A DNA stretch of 64,000 nucleotides from Desmodesmus armatus (lineage: Eukaryota > Chlorophyta > Chlorophyceae > Sphaeropleales > Scenedesmaceae), in contig VIIQ02000183.1 in NCBI GenBank assembly GCA_007449985.2, positions 124,001-188,000 on the forward strand, read 5' to 3'. The position numbers and the translations under genes were made by a program. Positions 25,201 through 35,851 of the stretch are shown piece after piece. Every line of letters starts with the position of its first letter. The stretch's first letter is position 1. The notes beneath the pieces are model-generated. The model searched no databases and was not told where the DNA came from. It saw nothing but the letters and a program-made list of their open reading frames with translations.

Positions 25201-27312
25201 ACAGTTTCCCCTTTGACGTTGTGGGCCTTGCTACCAGATTGCGGTTGATATTGACCTGTGCTGGCAACCTGTCCTCCCTGTCCCTTGTGTGAGACAAACT
25301 TATAACACATGGGCCACAGCGGAATGGCTTGTTTCGGCGTGCTCAAGTTCTGAAAATCACAGCGTCTGCAGAGCTACAGATCTGTTTGCTGTGACGGGGG
25401 CAACTTGTGTCGTGCAGGGGCCCACTAGAAAGGGATTGGTGTGTGGTGTGGGGGAAGGGGGACAGGGGGGTCTCCGGCACATGGTAGTGGGATCTCAAAG
25501 CTTGGGCTGCGATTGGCGAAGGCAGTGCCACAACCTTCTGGGGGTATGGAAAGCTTGACTGTCCCCATGGGTAAAGGCATTGTCAGGGCTTCAAGGAAAA
25601 CGTCCCTGTGTCGACATCATTCATCCCTACCGCAACACGATTCTCTGGTCAACAGGAAACCAACAGGGCCCCACCCCTGTGTGACGTCCATGGAAGCTAG
25701 TGGGGACCTGGAAGAAAGAAGAATTCCAGCAGGTGTCAACGCAACAAAATCAGTCCCACGCCACAAGAGTGGTACATCCTGTGACAGCATGAAGCCAGGC
25801 AATTGGTGCGTTAGTGCAGATATTTGCCTATACATGCACATGACCACCATCGCGCCACACGATAGTAGACCAAAAGCTGTGTTGGAAACTCACCAATTAT
25901 CTTTGAGAGGCTTATTACACGGGGCCCGGTATACCGGTCTGGGGGGTGTGTCATATTACACTGGGGGTGACAGACCCAACAAACAGCTGTTATATGTTAG
26001 TTAATGGGTGATTGTCATGTCTGTATATTATTGTTTTTTATTTGCTTGTTTACTTAGCCCAAACAGCAAGTTGGGGCGTACTACTGCTGTGATCAACACT
26101 GGAGTGCTGCAGGTGCACCAGCCCACCGTATGGCCACGAACAGTGTAGAAAAACATCACGTGGTACATTAGCAACTGCATTTACGTGTCTTTATGTACGT
26201 TGATGTCACTTATATGCTCTCGAACACTTGACGGTCATTACGGAGGGGGTCAACTTTTGTACCCCCCCCCCCCTGGGGAGGGGGGGTATACCGTCTGGCA
26301 GTAGCCGATCCGGTAAACCCCCTTCCAGGCGTCCAACTGGAGCCGGAAAAAGCTTGAACTAATTCTTGTTGATTAAATAACAACAATAAACGATCAAAAC
26401 GGCTTCGTATTGCCATTCTGAGATTTCGGTACTAAAGCCCGGTATACCGGCCGGTATACCGGGCCCCGTGTAATAAGCCTCTTGATGTGTTGCTACACTG
26501 TTCGTGGCCATGCGGTGGGCTGGTGCACCTGCAGCACTCCAGTGTTGATCAAAGCAGTAGTACGCCCCGACTTGCTGTTTGGGCTGAGTAAACAAGCAAT
26601 TCATGAAACAATAATATACAGACATAACAATCACCCATCAGCGTGACATATAACAGCTGTTTGTTGGGTCTGTCACCCCCAGTGTAATATGACACACCCC
26701 CCAAACCAGTATATTGGCTGGTATACCGGGCCCAGTGTAATAAGCCTAATTTTATCCAATGTGTGCCGTACAATCACAGTGTACGCTGAGTTCAGATTCG
26801 GGTGTATTACCAGTTCATGTTACAGTATGCATCCACAGTCTCCAACGTTGGAAATTACTCACGACCAAAAACTAATCAGGTCATGCTCATGTTTTGTCAT
26901 CAATGTGCCATGTCTGCCTGGCCGACACCAGGCTGTGATGGTGACTTAGTTATGGGTGACTACAGGCACTGTCTGATGTTGTCGCTGTTGCTGTGACTGT
27001 CTGTTCTATCCACGTGCTGAAGCTGTGTGTGTGTGTGTGTGATTTGTTACAAGAGGCCCCGTCAATTCGGGACTTAAGCTGCCGACCATTGGCAACCGGG
27101 CACACCAATCCATTATGCCCCCCAAAGTAACATAGGCGCCACCAAAACAAAGCTCAAAGAAAGTATTGTGACCCTTTCGACCAGCAGCAGAGCGCCAGTT
27201 TCTTGCTGCTGCTGTCAAGAGTGGACTGGAATGTCATATCGCTTTGTAGTAGTAGTAGTAGTTGTGTTACATGGGGCCTGTCAGTTCAGGCCATAAGCTG
27301 CCGACCATTGGC

Positions 27313-27391
<79 letters not shown>

Positions 27392-30300
27392 TTTGTTACA
27401 AGAGGCCCCGTCAATTTGGGACTTAAGCTGCCGACCATTGGCAACCGGGCTTTAGTAGTAGTAGTAGTTGTGTTACATGGGGCCTGTCAGTTCAGGCCAT
27501 AAGCTGCCGACCATTGGCAACCGGGGACACCAATCCATCATCCCCCAAAAGTAACAAAGCGCCACCGACCTGCATATTTCAGCAAGTACCTGCAAAGACA
27601 CAGCCGGGCTTTCAGTCAGTCAGTCAGTGTTCGTTACAAAGAGGCCTCAAGGACCTCGGCTAGGCTTTTAGTAGTAGTAGTAGTAGTTGTGTTACATGGG
27701 TAGTAGTAGTTGTGTTACATGGGGCCTGTCAGTTCAGGCCATAAGCTGCCGACCATTGGCAACCGGGGACACCAATCCATCATCCCCCCAAAAGTAACAA
27801 AGCGCCACCGACCTGCATATTTCAGCAAGTACCTGCAAAGACACACAGAGTTAGCAAGACATGCAAGCATGTGCAAGGCATAGAGCATTGAAAGATGCGG
27901 CCTTGTGAAACGCACATGAACATGAACACGCATGACTGAGTGACAGGCACCTGCTGTTTCAGTGTGGAAATGGACATGTAGCAAATGCAGCAAGGCTGTG
28001 CAACAAGCAAGCAAAGCATGCACAAATCCACACTGCCACCTTAACTTCTGTGGCCCAGCTTAAAATGTGAAAAGCATCAGGAGCACAAAGAACAGGGGAC
28101 ATGCCAACCAGAAACTCAATCAGCTCTTGGTACAATAGCAACACGGTGAACACTCAAGATCGACTCCCCAGTCACACACAAGAAGGGGTGGCTGGGTGGG
28201 ACCTGAGGGAACCAGGACTTGGGGGCTGCTTCTAGGGCTACAAAATCCTCCAAAAGCTCCCAAAAGTGACTCACTGCTTGCTGCTGAACCTCAGCCAACT
28301 GAGCAGCAGCAGTCTCTTCCTGCTGCTGTTGTTGCTGCTGCAATTGCAACTGCTGACGCTGCCGCACCTGTTGCTGATGCTGTTGCTGAAAAGGTGTAAG
28401 AGGTGCAGGCTGAAACATGTCAGTGATGAGCAACTGGCCCCGCGGGGCAGCGGCAACCTGGAGGGCTGCTGCTGATGCTGCACGCTGCTGCTTCTGCTGC
28501 ACACTAAGCTGGCACGCTGCTCTACGGCCCAAGTCCATGGCATTGATTGCAGCTAAACACACAACCCGCCACACATCCTTATGCAGGGTGCAGGCGGCCG
28601 ACACACCCCTAGGGCGCTCCATCAACAAAACATGGTATGGGCGCAGTGCACCAACACACCATCCACTCACAAGTTGCTGCTTCATTGCCTCTACTACCGA
28701 CTGGGCAACAGGGCAGTCCCAGAAATGATGGCGCCGACCTGCAGGTAGGCCAATAGGCCTAGGTCCACACACACACTCACCCGCTTGCTGGTGCAACCTC
28801 TCCCCACAGGCGAGACCATTCAAAACCAGACGCCAGTACACCTCCTTAAAACTGTTATCCCACCGCACACGCCACAGCTGGCGTTGAGCAGCAGTCACGG
28901 CACCCACATGCAAATCCACCGCCTCAGGATTGCCCCTGTCCAACAAGGGAGCAAACTCATCCACAAAATCCACTTGATATGTTCTTCTCAACGACGACAA
29001 AGGCCGTAACTGAAGCTCAGTGCCTAACTTCACAGTAAGTCCACCAAGAGTGATAGGGACGCGTCCACCAAGCTTCCAACCCAAGCACGCCACCATATCA
29101 GACTCAACGTGCACCTCCTGTTGTGTGGGGGGGCGCTGAAAAGGCCTGCCTGACAGTCCATCAGACTGCAGGTAGGCTTGCAAGGGACCAGGTGTAGACG
29201 GTGTGGCTGCCTCAGCAGCTTGACGCCAACCCGGAGGTAGGGCTGCCAACAACATATTGAGGTCATCCACCTCACTATCCGCATCCGCCCAAGGGCCGCG
29301 ATAAGGATCTCTGGCAGCCAAAGGCGCCACAACACGTACTGCACGCACCACATCCCCTACAGACAACAAAGCGGGCCGCACCAGCCCACCACCACTTTGG
29401 CGGGGGTCGATGTACCTCGTACGAGGTAACACCTGCAATCCCTTCGGCCCGTTACCATGAGGCCGGTTGGGGACTGCAACAAAGGGGTTACCCCAGATTG
29501 GGGCATCAGCACACCATGGTCCGGGAACTGGAAGAAGGTTAGAGCCAGATACACCACCATACTCATCCCCTTGCAGGCGAGATACCACCCTGGTCCGACC
29601 CAGTGCCTGCAAACCTTTCAACAACCGCCGCAGAGTGGCGGGTACCTTAGCTGCGCTGTGAACAGGGGCTGCTACAACCCCTTGAAAATTGGTTGTGTCC
29701 GGGCGCTGATCAATAGCAGAGCAATCTAGGCATGCCAGGGGTCCCCACCATGCACACACATTCCTCAGCATTGCCCTACCCAGCAGCACCCAGGGCTCAG
29801 CACACACAGTGGGTGCAGTGATAAACTTAGCAGCCCACCAAGCATGGCGGGCTCGAATGTGCTCCTGCCAAGGCAGCACCCCAAACCCACCAAACTTGGG
29901 CTTGCCCTGCAGAAGGGTAGAGCTCACCCCTGCAAACCTGCGACCCAGGCTATCTGGTGCCACTCCCCCATCCACCACTTTTGCAACAGCCGCAGCCAAC
30001 TGCCGGCACTGTTGTGGGGTGGGGGGATCGGAAAATTCCGCACAGTACAGCAATTTTGAAATGCCATAAGCAGCACTACCCAAACCCCTGCCAAAAGCAG
30101 AGAGCTGCTTGATACATGACAGGCGCTTGAGAGCCCGCATAACACCCTCCACATTATGATCCCAGGCTTGCTCCCCAGATCCACCTATGCACACACCCAA
30201 GACAGTAGCAGACAAAACTGTCTGCAAACCATGCTGGGGAGCAGCCTGTTGCTGTTGCTGCTGCTGCACAAAACGCCTGCGTGCTGCAGGTCCCAACAAC

Positions 30301-33300
30301 AACAATTTTGTTTTGTGCCGGTTGAGATGCTGGCCTGATGCAGCAGCAAAAACATCCATCGCCTGCAAAAATGCTGGCACCTCAGACTCGGCTGGCAACA
30401 ACACTTGGGTGTCATCCGCAAACTGTGTGCTTGTCAGATTAACACCCAGTACAGTCACACCGATGCCCTTCTGCTTCAAGAAACGCAGCAGGGCTTCTGC
30501 AACACACACCTACAACAGGGGAGACAGTGGGCAACCTTGCCGCACCCCTGCCTCAAAGAGCCTGGGGAAGGATAAGTATCCATTCATGCACACCCGGGCC
30601 CGGGTGGCAGTCAACAGGGTTTGCACCCAACCACAAAAAGCTTCCCCCATGCCCAGCTCCTTTAATACAGACATCAAAAAACCTCTATCAATGGTATCAT
30701 ATGCCTTGGCAAAATCTAGCAAGGCTGCCACAACCTCACTATCAGCAGGGAGGCCTTCAACCAACAGCTGGAGCGTCAAGATGTTTGCCCCACTGCGCCG
30801 ACCCCTAAGAAAGGCCGTCTGAGTGGGGGAGATCACAGCTTCCAGTGCTGGCTGCATACGGTTTGCCAAGACCTTTGCCAGAAGGCGATAATCAGTGTTC
30901 AATAGGGTAATGGGGCGGTGACCCACTGTTTCCAGCGGATCACCCCCCGGCTTCAAAATGCCAATGATAGCCCCATCCAGGAAACCTGGTGGGACCCGAC
31001 CCAGCCGACCAATTGCACAAAACAGACGACATAAAACCGGCAACAGGACATCTTTGAACTTTTTGTAAAAAGTCAAAGGCAGCCCGTCGATACCTGGCGA
31101 AGTCCCAGGCCTTGACGACACCATGGCTGTACCCACCTCCTCAATAGCCACCACAGGGCTCCCATCAGCCGATGCAACACCAGCCGGCTGCAAAGCCCTA
31201 ACAGCTGCCATGACCTCTGCTTGGGCAGCTGGGTCAATAGCTGGCTGCCTACTGATACTAGCATAATGTTGAATGGCCACATTAGCAAGGCTCCGCCTTC
31301 TGCCACACCACCTGCCCTGATGCAGCCCTGAGCATAACCGGTTTACGAGCCTTTCCCCCCTCCAAAGCCTTGATCTGCTGCGTAATGACAGGTTGCGGCC
31401 GCTCCCCATGATGAAGCCATTGGAGCCGCTGCAGCCGGTCACAAGCAGCACACTCCTGCTGCTGGTGACGGCGCAGTGCTGACCGGGCTGCCAACACTGC
31501 CTCCATAGCAGCAGTGACCTGCCGCTGTGTCGTGGCCCTGCCCAGTGCAGAGACTGCTGCCTTCACTTGCTGCACCTCCGCCGCTGTGTCCCGTGGTGGC
31601 CTGGCACTGCGCCAGGCACGGTTAGCCTGGCGCACCCGTTCATAAGAACGGCGCTTAAACCCCGGCCACCAATTCAAGAGCTCTGCATCATCCCCCGGTG
31701 CACCCTGTACCTCATCCTGCAGCCACTGCCTGACTTCTGACTTATGCTGAGATGAAGCCAAGAAGTCGAGCCTGGCTCTGGGGAGACCAGGTCCCTTAGC
31801 TGCTGGTGGGAGGATGGGCAATAGCTCACACAGCACCAGGTCATGGTCAGAGAAGCTAGACGGCTCACTCTTACATGACAAGATGTGTGGAGCCAAGGCA
31901 GCACTGCCATAAAACCTGTCATGGCGTGCTGCATACACACTAGCCAACTGCAGGTTGTGCCCTCCCCACTTGACCCCAGCTGACACCAACCTCCCTCCCC
32001 AGTCAAAATCCGAATTGGCTTCCGGGCGCAGCTCCAAGACACCCTGCTCCACCAAATCCCGCCGAAACAGCAGCAGCACGCCTGCAGATGCATGGGGCCT
32101 GTCAGTCAGGCTTTGGCTGTCCATATCCTAAAAGCATGTTATTGTGCATGTTATTGTGCATCAACGCAATTTATTGCACTATCAAAAAAGGCCGCCGATA
32201 GCCCATTACAATATGTCGGTGGTCTTCAGATCGCAAGGTCTGGGGATCGAATGCTGGCAAAGACACTGGCCAGGCTGTGATGTCCGCCCACCCTTGTAGC
32301 GGCTCGCAGTGGTGAAGGGGTTTCGGTGGTTCACCCTTCACGCGTGGTGATACCAAGCTTCGGCTTCGGCAGTTTACTAGGTCTGGAGAGTACCACTATG
32401 TGGTGAAAGTATCCAGTAATGAGGGAATGACAGCACAGTGGCAGCATATGCAGCGGCAGTTCCATCTCCCCTTCCCTCCTTAAAAAAGGGGGTCCACAAC
32501 AAACCTACCACCCCGGGAGGGTGACGCAAAGCCTCAACCGGGTAGGGGGGAGGGTTTGATTGCATAAACAGCCTGATACGCAAAAGGAGGGGGGGGGGGT
32601 CAGCGGCTCGCCAACAAGGGAGACAGCAGTACCAATAACAAGCCTAACAACGGCGTCGGTTTACTCCCTCACCCCTCTTCCTTGACAGGAGGCGCCTGTC
32701 GTGCTTGCAGGGGTGGATCTGGCTCTCCCAATCGGATTCACTCTGGTTGGGTTGGCCGTAGCACAGAGGCTTACACGTGGGTGGTGTTCTGGACCGAAGA
32801 GCCTACGGAGAGGGGGCAGGAATACGACTTTTTGCATCTCCCCCCCTCCCCTTGTGGTCTTGGGTTTGTGGTAGAATCCAGCACACACCCGTTCCCTGCT
32901 GCCGTTGTCAAACGCTTGGCCTGAACTGCCCTTTGGGACCGCGATGCAGCCCTGCTGATGCCACGGTAGGTATGTGTTAATGTGGCGTTTGAATGCTCCT
33001 TTATGGGGTCCCGGAGGGCTTGTTTGCATGAAGGTATCAATTTCGTTCCACAGAGGCATAAAATTGAGAAAAATAAGATCGTGCAAAATCGTGCTGTTAC
33101 CAGCAGACTTACCACAGCGTCCTGGTATGGCTCAAGCAGTACTTTCATACTGTGGCACACCTTGCCCAGCCCTGCACTCCTGGCAGTACATTGCTGGTGC
33201 TGTAGGCAGTAGCTGGGGTGGGTTGGCTGGCTCAGAGCGGTCCGTAGCAGTAGCTGAGGGGTCACAGTTGACGAAGATCGACTGCTAAACTTTGTTAGGA

Positions 33301-35832
33301 GCAGCCTCCGGGGCCTGTGCGCCATAACTGGAATAAGTCAGGGTCCCTCTGACATGCTTGGACGCCGTAAGGGCTCTTTGCACTGTACTGTTGGAGAAGT
33401 ATCAATGGTCTGGCCCTTGTAGCAAGCACAGGGCGCCTGCTGTTGTGGCGGCAATCCCAACAACCCCCTGTGCAGGCGCGGTTTGGCTGAATTTGAGTTT
33501 GACTCATTTTGGGGCCTGTGCTTTGCACGTCACTGGAGCCTGCTGCTGTCAGCAGAACAGCACGAGATCAGCAAGTGGGTGCAGCCTTACGCACCCTTGC
33601 AAACATGCTGTACAATCAATCACGTTTGGCAAACGGAGTGTATGCTGTATCTCATGTCTTCCCGGACCGAACACAGGCCTCCAATGGCTCAACGCAAGCT
33701 TTCTCCGGCATATAGACGTGCTACATCTGCAATGGCTTTGCCCAGGCGCTGCCTGGACCGCGTGGGGCTTCCACTGCTGTATATCAGTCGTCCACACTTC
33801 ACCTGCTTTACCTGCGCTGATTCTCAAGCAACGCATATCTGTTCTTATGTAATATTAGAGCGCATACTGCTTGCTCACGTTGGCCGGTCATTTCTACTCT
33901 GCCTCTGGCTCATAAGATGGGTCGCAAATGGTCTCATTTGAATCACATTAACTCAGTTGGTTCCTTTGTGCAAGTTGTGTGATGCAGTAGAGAGTCTCCT
34001 GTCCAGACTTGCACACTACTGCTTGCCACCATCTGCTGCTGTCATGCCCCCCCAAGACAACGAGTGGGGAAAGATGGCTGACACAGCTCAAATGCCAACA
34101 ACACAAGCAGCCATCACTTGCGTGCCTAGCTTCAACGGTACCACCTTGAGTAGACGAAGTCACAAATTACGTAAACTGGGACCCCAGTGCCTGTGCAGTT
34201 CCAATGAAAGCACGTAGCCCGGCAGAGGGGATGTGCCTTGACCAAAACAAGGCACAAACATTGCAGCTAAAAAGTCCCTGTAGGTGGCCTGGGCTGCATT
34301 GCTCCAAATGGCCACTTATCAACATGCTGGAGGCATACCAGGTCACCCAAAGTCAGCTGGTTGGGTGCATAATGATGGAATGCAGGCCTACATCAGGAGG
34401 TTGAGTGTAGGGGACACAGGTGATGAGTGAACACCTCACGTGCAGACCTGTGGCAGCCTGTTCGTGTCTGTCCTACACGCCACACCTTTGACTTTACAAT
34501 AGATGTATCTGTGTTTGCGGGCTTGTACCTAGGAAGGGGTTTGGTCGCTAAATATCAGTATGGTGTTTGACCCTGGTACGACTAGTGTCAGTATCACTTT
34601 CAGACAAAAACCTTGTGTTGTGCTGAAATTCAGCACTGCTGATAACAGCTGTGACATGTGTGGTAGACGCGCACAGGCGAGGCGAGTAAGATCACGCAGT
34701 TGATTGCAACACACATTCTGATTGCACTGCAACGGCTCACCCTTGCTCTGCATTGCAGGTGTGGACCCCCTATCTTCCAACATTTTTCAGCAAAGCAGAG
34801 TTGACGCTCAGGCAGAAGCCAATGACGCAGAACTTGAAGCACAATGCCATCATCTATGCCAATAGCAACTGCGCTGCCAACAATGGGCGGCATTCAGTCT
34901 TGGCACAGCTGGACCAGCTATTGCAAAGCAGTAACAGCAGCATCAGTATTCACAGCTATGGCAGGTGCTCTCTGCCAGGCAGAAATGCTTTGCCTGACCC
35001 TGCCAGCCTTGCAGATTTCCAGAGTGCCTCAGCGCTGGACCGGACATCTAAGAAGCTGAAATATTTCAGTAAATACAAGTTCTGCGTGGTGGGTATGGTA
35101 TCGCCAGGGTACTGGGGTCTTGCCTGCATCATTATGCAGAGAGATGTGGTCGATAGGCCCAGCAAACCCCAACATACCTTATTGGAGCTGGTCAACACTG
35201 GACACAGCTTCCTATTGGCTGCAAACATGTTCTTGTGCCACAATCTTACATTGCATCTGCATGTGATGTTGTGCCTGCAGGCAATGGAAAACAGCGTGTC
35301 CCAAGATTACGTAACGGAGAAGGTGTACGACGCTCTGGCTGCCGGGTGCGTCCCCATATACTGGGGTGCTGCCAATGTAGAAAACTTCATCCCCCACAAG
35401 AGTGCATTGATAAATTATGCAGACTTGGGAAGCCCAGCAGCACTTCAAGCTGAACTGGACAGGCTGGCAAACAATGAAACGGCATATGAGCAAAAACTGG
35501 CTTGGAAGGGGTGGCCCCCATCAAAATGGTCGTCTGGTGAGTTACCAGCAACGTCAAGAGGCTGTTGTTTCAAACAAGATGTTTGTACATGCGCTTGTGT
35601 ATAAGTGTGATTGCCTGCGTGACGTGGAGCAAAAGCAACCTTTGCCAAAATCTGAACATGTAGTCAAGCCGAACTGTTGTTGCTTTTGCATGCAGGTTTT
35701 CAACAATTGTTGGCTTACAAGACCACGTGGCAGCCATTCTGTGACTTGTGTACTTTGGTCAGTTCCTGGCGTACCACTGGTAGTCGCCCACAATACACGC
35801 TATGCAGTGCCAATGCTACCTGGAAACAGTAG
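22235..35832 (+). CDS. GT10 alpha-1,3-fucosyltransferase, four exons, 12-kb first intron
   Basis: Exons 22235-22744, 34759-35088, 35281-35536 and 35696-35832 join in frame to 410 residues, a usual GT10 length. All introns are GT-AG; intron 1 is 12,014 bp, the others 192 and 159 bp. The ATG at 22235 is followed by a hydrophobic segment (YVVSVICSLGIPIVLY, about residues 22-37), a signal anchor for a type II Golgi protein. Exon 1 contains VLFSMESEANYP and DLEMSYKT, matching the N-terminal GT10 half. Exon 3 carries the GDP-fucose-binding signature AMENSVSQDYVTEK followed by GCVPIYWGAANVENFIP. Exon 4 gives the C-terminal Cys-rich tail (FCDLC). The enzyme should transfer fucose from GDP-fucose to GlcNAc on glycans in the Golgi; acceptor specificity cannot be read from sequence. 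The join across intron 1 is supported by phase and by homology order, not by transcripts. Confidence 0.85.
22905..23430. repeat. Diverged dispersed repeat (related to 35885-36140 and 45031-45150)
   Basis: Segments near 22950-22995 and 23340-23425 resemble 35905-35960 and 36030-36130 in the same order. The piece at about 23020-23105 resembles 45045-45135. Identity is partial, so these are old members of one dispersed family inside and beyond the fucosyltransferase gene. Confidence 0.5.
23495..23720. repeat. Diverged direct repeat, copy 1 (partner 24215-24445)
   Basis: Shares CTCCCCAGGCACATA, GCCTGGTCAACA and GCAAACGCGT in the same order with 24215-24445. Read on the - strand both copies give related short peptides (for example VDQA preceded by GW), so this may be a decayed coding fragment. 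Not recognised. Confidence 0.5.
24215..24445. repeat. Diverged direct repeat, copy 2 (partner 23495-23720)
   Basis: See the partner for shared blocks. The interval up to about 25900 contains no gene I can support, although the - strand around 24440-25340 has several open, non-repetitive pieces that could be a decayed transposon gene. Confidence 0.45.
25908..26747. mobile_element. Inverted-repeat element (arms 25908-26158 and 26481-26747)
   Basis: The two arms of about 250-265 bp are near-identical in opposite orientation, with about 320 bp between them. The motif AGGCTTATTACAC followed by GGGCCCGGTATACC occurs at 25908 (+), at 26437-26480 (-) and at 26717-26747 (-). At least two copies of one TIR element have therefore landed head to head. 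A perfect 20-bp palindrome (GGTATACCGGCCGGTATACC) is at 26441-26460. The region lies in intron 1 of the fucosyltransferase. Confidence 0.75.
27006..27666 (-). mobile_element. Stacked LINE 3'-end fragments
   Basis: Four partial copies of one 3' end lie in a row, read on the - strand: about 27180-27038, 27312-27255, 27450-27388 and 27606-27451. Each carries GTTGCCAATGGTCGGCAGC or its start, then GACAGGCCCCATGTAAC or a diverged form, and then a simple-repeat tail: (CA)n or (CTA)n. The 27451-27600 copy is almost identical to 27695-27843, the end of the adjoining LINE. Confidence 0.7.
27313..27390. repeat. (GT)n microsatellite, about 78 bp
   Basis: Uninterrupted GT dinucleotides. It abuts a LINE 3' fragment and probably grew from its (CA)n tail. 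Confidence 0.95.
27667..32124 (-). mobile_element. L1-like non-LTR retrotransposon, 5'-truncated
   Basis: This - strand element runs from a damaged endonuclease at about 32124, through reverse transcriptase, to a 3' end at about 27,667-27,720. The 3' end has the polyadenylation-type TGTAA and a (CTA)n tail on the - strand. It lies in intron 1 of the fucosyltransferase, antisense to that gene. The 5' end of the endonuclease and an internal part of it are missing. Confidence 0.8.
28116..32124 (-). pseudogene. Broken LINE ORF2: endonuclease - reverse transcriptase - Cys/His tail
   Basis: Three open pieces on the - strand make one former protein. The first (32124-31282) has remains of an AP-like endonuclease, including the SDHDLV motif, but lacks the N-terminal part and a central block. 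A one-base frameshift near 31290-31300 leads to the second (to 30510), with reverse transcriptase motifs DFAKAYDT (motif A) and GVRQGCPLSPLL (motif B). A single in-frame TAG at about 30510-30512 separates it from the third (30509-28116), which holds FADDTQVL (motif C), thumb-like sequence, a CVC...HHFWDC Cys/His cluster and a Gln-rich tail. The copy cannot make ORF2 as it stands. Clade L1-like is inferred from motif order. Because this window shows indel errors elsewhere, the frameshift (not the truncation) could be a sequencing error. Confidence 0.85.
32488..32882. mobile_element. MITE of the GGGGTCCACCACAAACC family, copy 1
   Basis: Starts GGGGTCCACAACAAACCTAC and ends with the inverse form (GGTTTGTGGTAGAATCC). 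The core CAAGGGAGACAGCAGTACC is shared with copies at 38.1, 38.4, 39.0 and 49.1 kb. Longer than its relatives (about 395 bp). Confidence 0.7.
32883..34758. other. Rest of FucT intron 1, no gene seen
   Basis: Several open frames of 100-160 residues overlap on both strands without motifs or plausible splice chains. The segment ends at the intron acceptor (CATTGCAG, 34751-34758). Confidence 0.45.
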
Positions 35833-35846
35833 AATATACTGCAGGA

Positions 35847-35851
35847 TGTAA
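35847..35851 (+). terminator. TGTAA polyadenylation signal after FucT
   Basis: TGTAA begins 15 bases past the TAG at 35830-35832. This is the known chlorophycean signal, but the very short 3' UTR it implies leaves a later site possible. Confidence 0.4.

Noticed and set aside
33358..33941. Overlapping 150-164 residue frames
   Set aside because: No motifs or splice chain; they lie in the fucosyltransferase intron and overlap frames on the other strand.
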